Made by a program: the position numbers and the translations under genes
Assembly: GCF_024228675.1 (NCBI RefSeq)
Contig: NZ_CP100461.1
Span: 1,364,001-1,428,000 of the forward strand
DNA: 64,000 bases
Direction of reading: 5' to 3'
Source: Salinigranum marinum
Lineage (GTDB): Archaea > Halobacteriota > Halobacteria > Halobacteriales > Haloferacaceae
Notes under the pieces: generated by a model
Databases searched by the model: none
Told to the model about the DNA's origin: nothing
Seen by the model: the letters and a program-made list of their open reading frames with translations, nothing else
Part shown: in pieces, positions 25,238 to 32,743 of the stretch
Layout: every line of letters starts with the position of its first letter
Numbering within the stretch: the stretch's first letter is position 1

Positions 25238-26035
25238 CTACGAGGCGCGTCTCTCGATCTCGCCTTTCAGCCGCGCCGCATCGAAGTCGTGATCCGGGCG
25301 GATGTTGACGAAGTCGAGGAACTCCAGGGCGGCGACGAGGTCCCCCAGGGAGTACGCAGAACGTGCGGCCTCGACCGCCGCGCGGGCCCCGATGAGCGGT
25401 TCGAGCGCCGCCAGCGCGCAGGCGAGGTCGTACGAGCGCGCGTCGGCGGCGGCGTCGGCGCGGACCCGCGTCGCGTCGATGAAGTAGAGTTCGTCGTCGA
25501 GAATGAGCACGTTCTCCGCGCGGAGGTCGCCGTGTGCGAGTCCGTCGTCGTGCATGACGCGGAGGGCGGCGAACAGATCCGGCGCGAGCGCGGCCTCGCT
25601 CTCGCGGTCCAGCTGATCGAGCGCGCGGAACTGGGGCAGATACTCGAGGACGACGACGCCGAGGTCGTCGATCTGGAGCGCCTCGATCGGTTCGGGGGCG
25701 TTCAACCCCAGCTCACGGATGCGACGCGTCGCCTCCAGTTCGTGTTCGGCCATCTCGTACGGCGTACCGAAATGCTCGAAAAAGCCCTCCGTCCCCGAGG
25801 AGAACGCGCCGAGGTTCCGGCCGGTCGTGATGAGCGCGTGGACGAGCGAGTTCTGCCGGGAGATCACCTTCACGAACAGCTCCTCGTCGAGCACGATCGG
25901 CGTCGACAGCCAGTTGTCGGCGTCGAGAAACCGAACGTACACCTCGTCGCGGCCGTACCGGGTCTGGAGGCTCCTGACGACCCGTTCGAGCCGTGCCCAG
26001 TCGAGTCGTCCACGGACGAGGCGACGCAGTTCCAC
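25238..26035 (-). CDS. RIO/Bud32-like small protein kinase
   Basis: The 265-residue protein has a compact atypical kinase core: candidate ATP-lysine Lys56 (LFVKVISR), helix Glu98, the catalytic loop HGDLRAENVLIL with Asp170 and Asn175, and the metal-binding Asp187 in FIDATR. This order matches RIO-like kinases. The first 40 residues may be a separate helical domain. Substrate is unknown. Archaeal Rio proteins act in ribosome maturation, but this gene lacks the classical Rio1/Rio2 flanking domains, so the role is open. Confidence 0.82.
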   Translation of the reverse strand: MELRRLVRGRLDWARLERVVRSLQTRYGRDEVYVRFLDADNWLSTPIVLDEELFVKVISRQNSLVHALITTGRNLGAFSSGTEGFFEHFGTPYEMAEHELEATRRIRELGLNAPEPIEALQIDDLGVVVLEYLPQFRALDQLDRESEAALAPDLFAALRVMHDDGLAHGDLRAENVLILDDELYFIDATRVRADAAADARSYDLACALAALEPLIGARAAVEAARSAYSLGDLVAALEFLDFVNIRPDHDFDAARLKGEIERRAS

Positions 26036-26543
26036 GCTCCGGTCGTTTGCGGTGGAGACTCATAAGTTCGCGGGCGAGACGGAATCGGACTCCCCGTCCT
26101 CCGAGGTGCTGGTCCGGGCGAGTGAGGAAACGGGTGCGTTGTGGGTGACCGTGGATCGGTCGCCGGCGCTTCGAGGCGTCTCTCCCTCCGCCAGCCGGTC
26201 GCGGGGGCCGACCACTCGTGCCACACCTGCCTCGCGTGATTCGCCCCTGCGCGGAGTCGCGTTCCCCGGGAGGGGTGGCGTCACCGGACCCGCGCCAGGC
26301 GGTCGGCGCACGGGAGCGAGGAGAGCGGGGCGCTTGCGCCGCGAGAAGGCGAACGGCGGAGCCGTGACCCCCGCGAGCGACCGGAGCGAACGAGCGCCCG
26401 GGAGGAAAGACACAGAGGGACTCTCCGTCTTGGTGTCCGTGCCGGGCTCCAGTCACGACGGCCGCTCACGGAGAAACGGACGAACGCGACGAACGACCAC
26501 CGGGAACGCGGGAGCTTTTACTGCCCACCCCCTCACTCCAGCC
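26036..26543. other. 508-bp intergenic region with hairpin-rich sequence
   Basis: It lies between divergent genes, so both promoters are here. No convincing coding frame is present. The part 26220-26420 is rich in short inverted repeats such as ggcgcttgcgcc and carries the segment cgagcgaccggagcgaacga, whose reverse complement closely resembles the segment near 63470-63496 in the structured element at the window end. The composition suggests a family of haloarchaeal palindromic intergenic elements. Confidence 0.5.
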
Positions 26544-27347
26544 GTGCAGGTCGTTGGCTACGACACCCCCTCGGCGACGCTCCTCGTGAGCCGCGACCAC
26601 GGCCGCGGCGACGAGCGTGATGGGCCGGCTCCCGACGGCAACGTCGACTCGATCGCGCTCGATCCGGGTACGACGCTCTCGTGGTCGCTGGGCGAGCGCC
26701 ACTGCGCCGGCGCGGTGTACGGCCACGGGGCCGACGAGGGGCCGGAGCACGTCGCCTGTGACGCGCCCGAGGCACCGTACTGTCCCGCCCACACCTCGAC
26801 GTGGGTCTGTGCGCGCTGTACCGGGACCTGTCTCAAGGACGAGATGGACTGCTACGACGACCACGCCGTCTATCTCGCGGGGTTCGCCCCCGATTCGTTC
26901 AAGGTGGGCGTGACGAAGCTGTGGCGGCTCGAAACGCGACTGCGGGAGCAGGGCGCAGACCGGGGTGCGCACCTCTACACGGTCTCCAGTGGGCGGATCG
27001 CCCGCGAACTCGAAGCCGAGATCGCGACCGACCTCTCCGACTTCGTCCGCGTCGACACCAAGCGCGCGGGGCTCGGCTCGCGGATCGACGCGGACGCGTG
27101 GGAGCGCCTGCTCGACGGCTTCGACGTCCTGGACCGCTACGAGTTCGACTACGGCCTCGAGCTGACGGAACGGCCGGTCGCCGAGACCATTGCGACCGGC
27201 ACCGTCCGCGGGACGAAAGGCCGGCTCCTGGTGCTCGATCACGCCGGCAGCACCTACGCGGTAGACCTCCGCGACCTCGTCGGCTACGAACTCGCCGACG
27301 GCGGGACCGAACGCGACCTCCAGTCGAGCCTGGGCGCGTTCGGGTAG
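26544..27347 (+). CDS. DUF2797 family cysteine-rich protein
   Basis: The product is 267 residues from GTG at 26544 (VQVVGYDTPSATLLV), the point where family-like sequence begins. It holds a cysteine-rich cluster (residues about 55-115: HCAGAVYG, ACDAPEAPYC, VCARCTGTC, DCYDDH) likely to bind zinc, followed by YLAGFAPDSFKVGVTKLWRL, which resembles a GIY-YIG-like core. The DUF2797 family has no established function. No ATG lies near the conserved start, so a GTG start is likely. Confidence 0.82.
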   Translation: MQVVGYDTPSATLLVSRDHGRGDERDGPAPDGNVDSIALDPGTTLSWSLGERHCAGAVYGHGADEGPEHVACDAPEAPYCPAHTSTWVCARCTGTCLKDEMDCYDDHAVYLAGFAPDSFKVGVTKLWRLETRLREQGADRGAHLYTVSSGRIARELEAEIATDLSDFVRVDTKRAGLGSRIDADAWERLLDGFDVLDRYEFDYGLELTERPVAETIATGTVRGTKGRLLVLDHAGSTYAVDLRDLVGYELADGGTERDLQSSLGAFG

Positions 27348-27436
27348 CGTGATCGGCGGACGTGGACCAGGTCAGCCCGTACCACGCGGCGGGTGATGTG
27401 TGTGGATATTTACGCCCGGGTCGGTGACTGCTGGGT

Positions 27437-27631
27437 ATGGGCTTCGGTAGCTACGACGAATCCGAGCAGGAACGCCAGCAACAGAGCGGTCACGACGACG
27501 AGGACGAAGACGGCATCAACGTCCACGAACACGACCACGACGGGTCGGTCAGCGTCGAATCGGACGTCTCGACGGACGACCTCGTGGGGCGGCTCGGCGA
27601 GATGCGCGACGACGCCGAAGACGACGACTGA
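27437..27631 (+). CDS. Small acidic conserved protein (DUF5786-type)
   Basis: The 64-residue protein starts MGFGSYDESEQERQQQ and is very acidic (many Asp/Glu, with an HEHDHDG segment), ending in STDDLVGRLGEMRDD, a short amphipathic helix. It matches the layout of the haloarchaeal DUF5786 small-protein family. A TATA-like tatttacg lies about 27 bp upstream. The function is unknown. Confidence 0.75.
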   Translation: MGFGSYDESEQERQQQSGHDDEDEDGINVHEHDHDGSVSVESDVSTDDLVGRLGEMRDDAEDDD

Positions 27632-27673
27632 CCGCGCGGCCGACGCGACCGGCGGCGGGCGTGACCGCCCGGC

Positions 27674-29317
27674 TCAGCCGTTCAGTTCGACCCGGACCTC
27701 GTTCTCGGTGACGTGGAGGAACTGGATGAACTCCTCGCCGTCGACGGTGTCGTACCAGAGGACGCCTGACGAGGCGCTCTCGTCGATGCGGTTGTTGCTG
27801 TTTCCGGGTCCGCCCTCGACCGTGAGGTCGAAGTCTGGCCCCATCCGCGAGAAGTAGTGGTCGACGAGGAAGCCGACTTCCTCGGTGTCGCCGTCGTCCT
27901 CTTCGTAGTCGTCGGACGGGTCCGCCGCGTGCTGGTCGAACGTCAGCTCTTCGGGGACGTCTCCGTCTCCGATGTCGCTGCCGAAGTGCCACTTGCTCCC
28001 GCTGCTCGGGACGCTGAAGTCCCCGTACGTCATCGGTTCGTCGTCAGTCAGATCGACTTCGAGCGTCGGAACCGAATCGCTACAGTCGACCCTGAGCAGA
28101 TCCTGAGACGTGTCTTCGGGGTCGACGGTCGTCTCCCACTCCTCGTTCGGTGCCGAGCTGTTGTGCCGATAGTAGATGGAGACGCTGATGTCGTTGTTGA
28201 AACTGCCGCTCTTGCACCGGCCGTTCGACGCGAAGTGGATCTCGAACTGCTGTCCGTTCGGACCCTGGTCGTACAGCGACCAGTGGAGCTGTTGGAACTG
28301 GTTGTTGTTCTTGTCCTCCGGCGCGAGCGAGAGGTCGAACGTGGTGACGTTGTGCTGCTGTTTGACGCTCGGCACGCCGAGCGAATTGCCGACCGAGGGC
28401 ATGTCGAACGCGCCCGGCGCGCCCGCGAGCGTCCGGAGTTCGATCGACGCCGTCTGTGCCGCGTGGTCGACCGTCAGGTCGCCCTCGGTCCGTTCGGCGA
28501 AGTACGACGCCCAGCCCTGGTAGTGTTCGCTGTGGACCGTGACGACGACGGTCCCGTTCTTCACGGGGTTGTCGTAGGCGTTCCCGTTGGGGTAGGTCGT
28601 CGTCTCGTTTGGGTAGACCCGGTTCGCGTCGGACCCCGCGGTGGTCGGGGTGACCTCGGCCGCGATGCGGCCCGAGGCGCTCCCCGAGCCGGCGACGCGG
28701 ACGAGCGGCATCGTCAGCGTCTGGTCGCGGTAGTGGAACTCGGGCGGCGAGACCATCACGGTCCCGTTGTCCTGGGTGCGCCAGACGCCGCCGCCCTGGT
28801 AGGCGATGACGGTGTCGCCGGCCGTGTATCGGACCGAGCCGAGCGACCGGTTGAGGATCTCGACCGGTGGGGGGTTGCTATCGGTGTAGTTCACGTGCTC
28901 GACGCGAATCCAGCCGGTGTCGTCGTCGACCTCGTAGCTCCCCTCGCCGCTGCCGCTCAGCATCACCCGCTGGCTGTCGGCCTCGCCGAGCGCCGTCATC
29001 GCCCCCCGGGAGTCCAACAGCGTCATCGCGTGCTCGGTCCGCTGGAGATCCGCCGAGTCCTGCGTGTCCGTCAGCGCCGTCCCGCCGAGGGCGACGACGG
29101 CCGTGACGCCGATCGTCGCGACCGCGAGCATGAGCGCGACGCCGATCGTCGTCGACTGGCCGCTCCGATCGCGGACCAGTCGGTAGAGCCACGGCGGCCG
29201 CGGCGGGCTGGCGGCCCCACGCGCCGAGCCCGGTCTGTGCGCTCGTCGCCGTCCCGGTCGTCGGTCGGTCCCCTCGGAACGCGTCTCGTCCGTCTCGGTG
29301 TGTGTGTCGTCGTGCAT
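27674..29317 (-). CDS. Large type IV pilin-like secreted protein (last gene of pilus-like operon)
   Basis: The 547-residue protein has a basic leader (to about residue 45), then RSGQSTTIGVALMLAVATIG and a hydrophobic helix, the class III-like signal of archaeal pilins cleaved by PibD and N-methylated-pilin-like in layout. The remaining 480 residues are extracellular, rich in N-glycosylation sequons (NYT, NRS, NGT, NET, NVT, NSS) with only two Cys (CKSGS and RVDCSD) that could pair. It resembles a haloarchaeal family linked to PilB/PilC loci. A GTG at 29324-29326, overlapping the previous stop codon, is an alternative start three codons earlier. It is probably a surface subunit or adhesin. Confidence 0.72.
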   Translation of the reverse strand: MHDDTHTETDETRSEGTDRRPGRRRAHRPGSARGAASPPRPPWLYRLVRDRSGQSTTIGVALMLAVATIGVTAVVALGGTALTDTQDSADLQRTEHAMTLLDSRGAMTALGEADSQRVMLSGSGEGSYEVDDDTGWIRVEHVNYTDSNPPPVEILNRSLGSVRYTAGDTVIAYQGGGVWRTQDNGTVMVSPPEFHYRDQTLTMPLVRVAGSGSASGRIAAEVTPTTAGSDANRVYPNETTTYPNGNAYDNPVKNGTVVVTVHSEHYQGWASYFAERTEGDLTVDHAAQTASIELRTLAGAPGAFDMPSVGNSLGVPSVKQQHNVTTFDLSLAPEDKNNNQFQQLHWSLYDQGPNGQQFEIHFASNGRCKSGSFNNDISVSIYYRHNSSAPNEEWETTVDPEDTSQDLLRVDCSDSVPTLEVDLTDDEPMTYGDFSVPSSGSKWHFGSDIGDGDVPEELTFDQHAADPSDDYEEDDGDTEEVGFLVDHYFSRMGPDFDLTVEGGPGNSNNRIDESASSGVLWYDTVDGEEFIQFLHVTENEVRVELNG

Positions 29318-29322
29318 GTCTA

Positions 29323-30078
29323 TCACTCGAAGGTGATGTCGACGAGCGTCTCCTGGATGTACACCCGCTCGACGCCGGTGAGGCGACAGGAGACAGTGTC
29401 TCCATAGATGGTGCAGGAGGCGTCCGACCGACCCAGTTCGCGCTTCCAGACCGCCGGCCGCGGCGAGGTGACGTTCACCATCACGTCCGCCTGCGCATCG
29501 GGCCGTGCCGTCTCGACCCTGAAGCTCTCACGCTGACCGCCCGGGCGCCTCGCGCGAACGAGCACCGTCGTCGTCCCGCCGACGGAGGCCGTCTCTCCAC
29601 CCTGGCGCGTCGTCACGACCGGGAGCAGGACCCGGCTCTGGTTGAGGATGAACTCGGAGTGCCGGACGACCACCGCCCCGCCGGCGTCCTCACGGAAGAT
29701 GGCTCCGTTGACGTAGACGATCCGCCCGTCGGCCGTCTCGTAGACGATCGGTTCGACGTCGAACCGGTAGCTGTCCGTGGCCCCCGACGCGTTCGTCACG
29801 GAGACGTTCACCCGCGTCGGCTCGACCATCCGGAGCTGGGCGTCGGCGACTTTGACCTCCGTGGCACGGCTCGGCGCGCCCCGTCGGACCATGTCGTCGA
29901 AGTTGTCGCCCATCACGTCGAACGCCCGCTCGGCGTTGTTGAGTCGCTCGAAGTCGCGGGTGTCCTGCAGGCCACCGTAGCCGAGCGTGAACGTGAGGCC
30001 GACGATGGACAGCACCAGCGCGAAGATGAACACGAAGCCGAGAGTGTCGCTGACGGCCCGGTCCGACTCACGGCTCAC
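29323..30078 (-). CDS. Type IV pilin-like protein, DRAVSDTLGF leader
   Basis: The 251-residue protein begins at a GTG that overlaps the previous stop codon (GTGA). The N-terminus SRESDRAVSDTLGFVFIFAL plus the following hydrophobic run is the archaeal pilin-type signal. The rest is a beta-rich extracellular domain with sequons NVS, NAS, NQS, NVT and one Cys pair (SCTIYGDTVSC). No enzymatic motif. By position it is a structural or minor pilin of the pilus-like operon. Confidence 0.72.
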   Translation of the reverse strand: MSRESDRAVSDTLGFVFIFALVLSIVGLTFTLGYGGLQDTRDFERLNNAERAFDVMGDNFDDMVRRGAPSRATEVKVADAQLRMVEPTRVNVSVTNASGATDSYRFDVEPIVYETADGRIVYVNGAIFREDAGGAVVVRHSEFILNQSRVLLPVVTTRQGGETASVGGTTTVLVRARRPGGQRESFRVETARPDAQADVMVNVTSPRPAVWKRELGRSDASCTIYGDTVSCRLTGVERVYIQETLVDITFE

Positions 30079-30578
30079 GCGTCTCGCACCTCCAGATCTC
30101 CCCCAATGGAGACGACGACGAGCTCGCCCCCCTCGACCGAGCCGAGACGCACCGGCGTGTTCGTCACCAGTCGGAGCGTCACCGAGACGTCCACCGACGC
30201 CGCTGAGAGGGAGATGCGGTAGACGGTGTCCCCGGGGACCGCCCCGTCCTCGATCGCGATGATGTAGGCCGAACTCCCCACGCGGCGCGGGAGCGTCGAC
30301 TTGACCCGGACCTGACCGTCGACCGCGGAGGCGAGGCGGTCCGCGCCCTCGACGTCCGCGACGAGCGTCTCCCCGACGACCTCCAGTTCGGACCGGATGA
30401 CCTCCTCGCGCTGTCCCTCGACGAACCCACCGGCCGCGAGCATCAGCCCCGAGATCAGGATGCTCGCGATGGCGAGCGAGAGCACGTAGCCCAGCGCCGT
30501 GGAGACGGCGCGGTCGTCGACGCGAAGCCCCGCGAACGAGCCCCGACGAGCCCGGCCGGGTGGTCGGAGCCGGCTCAT
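30075..30578 (-). CDS. Small type IV pilin-like protein
   Basis: The 167-residue protein starts at an ATG overlapping the previous stop codon (ATGA). Residues about 20-52 (VDDRAVSTALGYVLSLAIAS, ILISGLMLAAGGF) are a pilin-type signal and helix, followed by a short beta domain (about 60-167) without Cys. It overlaps the next gene by 4 bp. It is the smallest of the six pilin-like proteins and could be a repeating or minor subunit. Confidence 0.72.
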   Translation of the reverse strand: MSRLRPPGRARRGSFAGLRVDDRAVSTALGYVLSLAIASILISGLMLAAGGFVEGQREEVIRSELEVVGETLVADVEGADRLASAVDGQVRVKSTLPRRVGSSAYIIAIEDGAVPGDTVYRISLSAASVDVSVTLRLVTNTPVRLGSVEGGELVVVSIGGDLEVRDA

Positions 30579-31615
30579 CAGAGCTCCTCCGGTGCGAGAC
30601 GGATCGTCGCCCGGTAGTAGACGTCCGTGCTCTCGTACGTGATCGTGACCGTGGCGTCGTACACCACGGCCGTGATGAAGGGCGATCCCTGGCTCGGCCC
30701 TGTGCCGTCGTTGTCGTAGAAGTTCGTAAAGCCCGACCCGGAACTAACCGTGAGTTCGTACGTGCCGCCCGCGTGGTCGGCGTTGACGAAGCTGACGTCG
30801 CTGTCCTCGACGTTCGCGTCGCCGCCGAGGGCAACCGTCTCCAGTGCCGGGCACGCCGTCCCGTTGACGCTCCCGTTCGAGACGTCGATCGCCGCCGGGG
30901 AACTCCCCGGACGCGTGCACTCCCCGACGAATCCGGTGTCGTTGACGACGGCCACGCTCACGTCGTCGCCGCCCGTGTCGATGTCGTCGTAGACGTACAG
31001 CTTCCAGGTGTCGGTCGAGTTGTCGAGTTCGACCCGGAACGGATCGTTGGCGAGCGCCGAGTCGTTCGACGCGACGACCGAGCCGTGAGCCACGGTGAAC
31101 CGCACGTCACGAACGTCGATACCGGTAGCGAGGGTCCAGTCGGCCGCGCCCGACCGGTTCGTGAACGCCCGCGAGGCGTTCGACTGTTCGATCCGGGTTC
31201 CGTGTTCGGTCGCGTCGACCGACACCGACGCCACGCGGGCGTGGCGCGCGGCGTGGAGCCCCGTGCCGTTGCTCCAGTCGCCGACACTCCCGACGTACCA
31301 GTCCGAGACGGTGGGGTAGCCGTAATCCTTCGCCGGGTCACCGGTGTTGTTCGCGTTCTCGCGGCGTAACAACTCCCGCGCCGACTCCTCGGCGGTCGCG
31401 CGGTAGCCGATCGACGGGTCGGTGCCTGGGTCGGTGTTCCGCGTCGCCAGGTTCTCGGTGTAGATGGCCGTGTTCAACAGGAGCGCGAGCCCCACGAACA
31501 GCACGGCCAGCGTCAGCGCGGCGACGAGGAACAGTTGGCCGCGGTCGTCCCGGCCGCGGTCGGAGCGACAGCGTGACCGTCGCCGGGGCCGCGGCGGGGG
31601 CGTCACATCCGCCAT
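30578..31615 (-). CDS. Pilin-like protein with RGQLFLVAAL signal and sequon-rich ectodomain
   Basis: The 345-residue protein has an Arg-rich start, then DDRGQLFLVAALTLAVLF and VGLALLLNT, a single helix of pilin-like type. The ectodomain holds many sequons (NNT, NGT, NAS, NRS, NDS, NST, NDT, NGS) and two Cys (ECTRPG and TACPAL). It overlaps the preceding gene by 13 bp and the next by 1 bp, a sign of tight translational coupling. No known enzymatic motif. Confidence 0.72.
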   Translation of the reverse strand: MADVTPPPRPRRRSRCRSDRGRDDRGQLFLVAALTLAVLFVGLALLLNTAIYTENLATRNTDPGTDPSIGYRATAEESARELLRRENANNTGDPAKDYGYPTVSDWYVGSVGDWSNGTGLHAARHARVASVSVDATEHGTRIEQSNASRAFTNRSGAADWTLATGIDVRDVRFTVAHGSVVASNDSALANDPFRVELDNSTDTWKLYVYDDIDTGGDDVSVAVVNDTGFVGECTRPGSSPAAIDVSNGSVNGTACPALETVALGGDANVEDSDVSFVNADHAGGTYELTVSSGSGFTNFYDNDGTGPSQGSPFITAVVYDATVTITYESTDVYYRATIRLAPEEL

Positions 31616-32220
31616 ACGACCACCTCCACCTCCACCACGCTGTACAGCGGGCCACGGGACTGGTCCGCGGCGTAGAACGTCGTCGAGTCGGTGAGCGTGT
31701 GGGTCGTCCGCGTTCCGTCGGCCGCGTAGAGAACGTCGTCGTCGTACAGCGTGACGCGCCACCGCGCGGAGATCGCGTTGTCGCTGGGGCCGCCCATGCG
31801 GACGACGGTCTCCCGCCGGATCGTCCGTTCGCTCGTCGGGTAGTGGACGTAGAGGTTGAACGCGATCCCCCGGTCGAGGAACGTGTCGTCGAGCGTCTCG
31901 CCGAGCGCCGTCGGCGGGCCGCCAGAGACGTACGCCCCGTCGAACGTGTTGCCGTGGAACCGGCCGCTCGAGTTGTTCACGAAGAGGAGCGTCGGCTTCA
32001 GGCTCTCGTTCTCCGCGGCCGCGGCGAGGACGCCCGTCGCGACCGCCTCCTGCTGGTTCTCGATGTGCTGGCTCGAGGTCGAGGCGGTCAGCGGGGTCAC
32101 GGCCGTCACCTGCAGGGCGAAGACGATGCTCGCGAGCAGGATCGTTGCCGCGACGAACGCCTCCAAGGTGTGTGCCTGCCCGCGTGTCGATCTGCCGAGC
32201 GTCCATTCCGTCTTCCCCAT
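31603..32220 (-). CDS. Pilin-like protein with RGQAHTLEAF signal
   Basis: The 205-residue protein starts at MGKTEWTLG, then STRGQAHTLEAFVAATILLA, a class III-like signal with Gly before the cleavage point and a Glu a few residues after, as in type IV pilins. The ectodomain contains SSQHIENQQEAVATGVLAA, resembling the membrane-proximal helix of pilins, and no Cys. It follows the previous gene after 4 bp. Confidence 0.72.
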   Translation of the reverse strand: MGKTEWTLGRSTRGQAHTLEAFVAATILLASIVFALQVTAVTPLTASTSSQHIENQQEAVATGVLAAAAENESLKPTLLFVNNSSGRFHGNTFDGAYVSGGPPTALGETLDDTFLDRGIAFNLYVHYPTSERTIRRETVVRMGGPSDNAISARWRVTLYDDDVLYAADGTRTTHTLTDSTTFYAADQSRGPLYSVVEVEVVVWRM

Positions 32221-32224
32221 CGGT

Positions 32225-32743
32225 TCACCACACCCTGACGTACAGTTCGTACGATTCGCCCCGGTAGAGCACGCGCCGCTGGGCGGTGATGACGTCACTC
32301 GCACCCGCCCGCGAGTCGCCGACGCTGCCTTCGACCGTGCCGCCCGGGTCGACGAGTGTCACGTTGAGGTTGGTGTCGTCGGGGACCCCGAGCATCGGGT
32401 TCGGGTGGTCGCCGAGGCTCCCGTCGGTCGGATCCGGACAGCCCGGCGGCGGCGCGGTCGCGGCGAAGAAGGCGGTCGTACACGTCTCGTTGAGCACGTA
32501 CGGCTCGGCCGGGTCGCCGAGGACGTCGGTCGCCAGTCGGTTGGCGGCGCGGTCGGCGACGAGCGGATCCGACTGGCTAGTCGCGAACGGCTGGAACATC
32601 ACGGGGACGAAAGTGAAGACGAACGCGACCGTCAGGAGGAACAGCGTCGCTCCGACGGCGAAGTCGATCGTGGTCTGTCCCCTGTCCCGCCCGGTCGCCG
32701 ACCGCCAGTCGCTCCCGGGCCGCGGTGGCCGCCGCGCCCGCAT
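32225..32743 (-). CDS. Pilin-like protein with RGQTTIDFAVG signal
   Basis: The 172-residue protein has a basic leader and GRDRGQTTIDFAVGATLFLL with Asp at +5 from the predicted cut after Gly, a close match to the prepilin-peptidase recognition pattern. The ectodomain is short with two Cys (NETCTTAFF and PPGCPDP) that could form one disulfide. Its ATG overlaps the last base of the pilC-like stop codon. It is the first of the six pilin-like genes behind the motor genes. Confidence 0.75.
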   Translation of the reverse strand: MRARRPPRPGSDWRSATGRDRGQTTIDFAVGATLFLLTVAFVFTFVPVMFQPFATSQSDPLVADRAANRLATDVLGDPAEPYVLNETCTTAFFAATAPPPGCPDPTDGSLGDHPNPMLGVPDDTNLNVTLVDPGGTVEGSVGDSRAGASDVITAQRRVLYRGESYELYVRVW

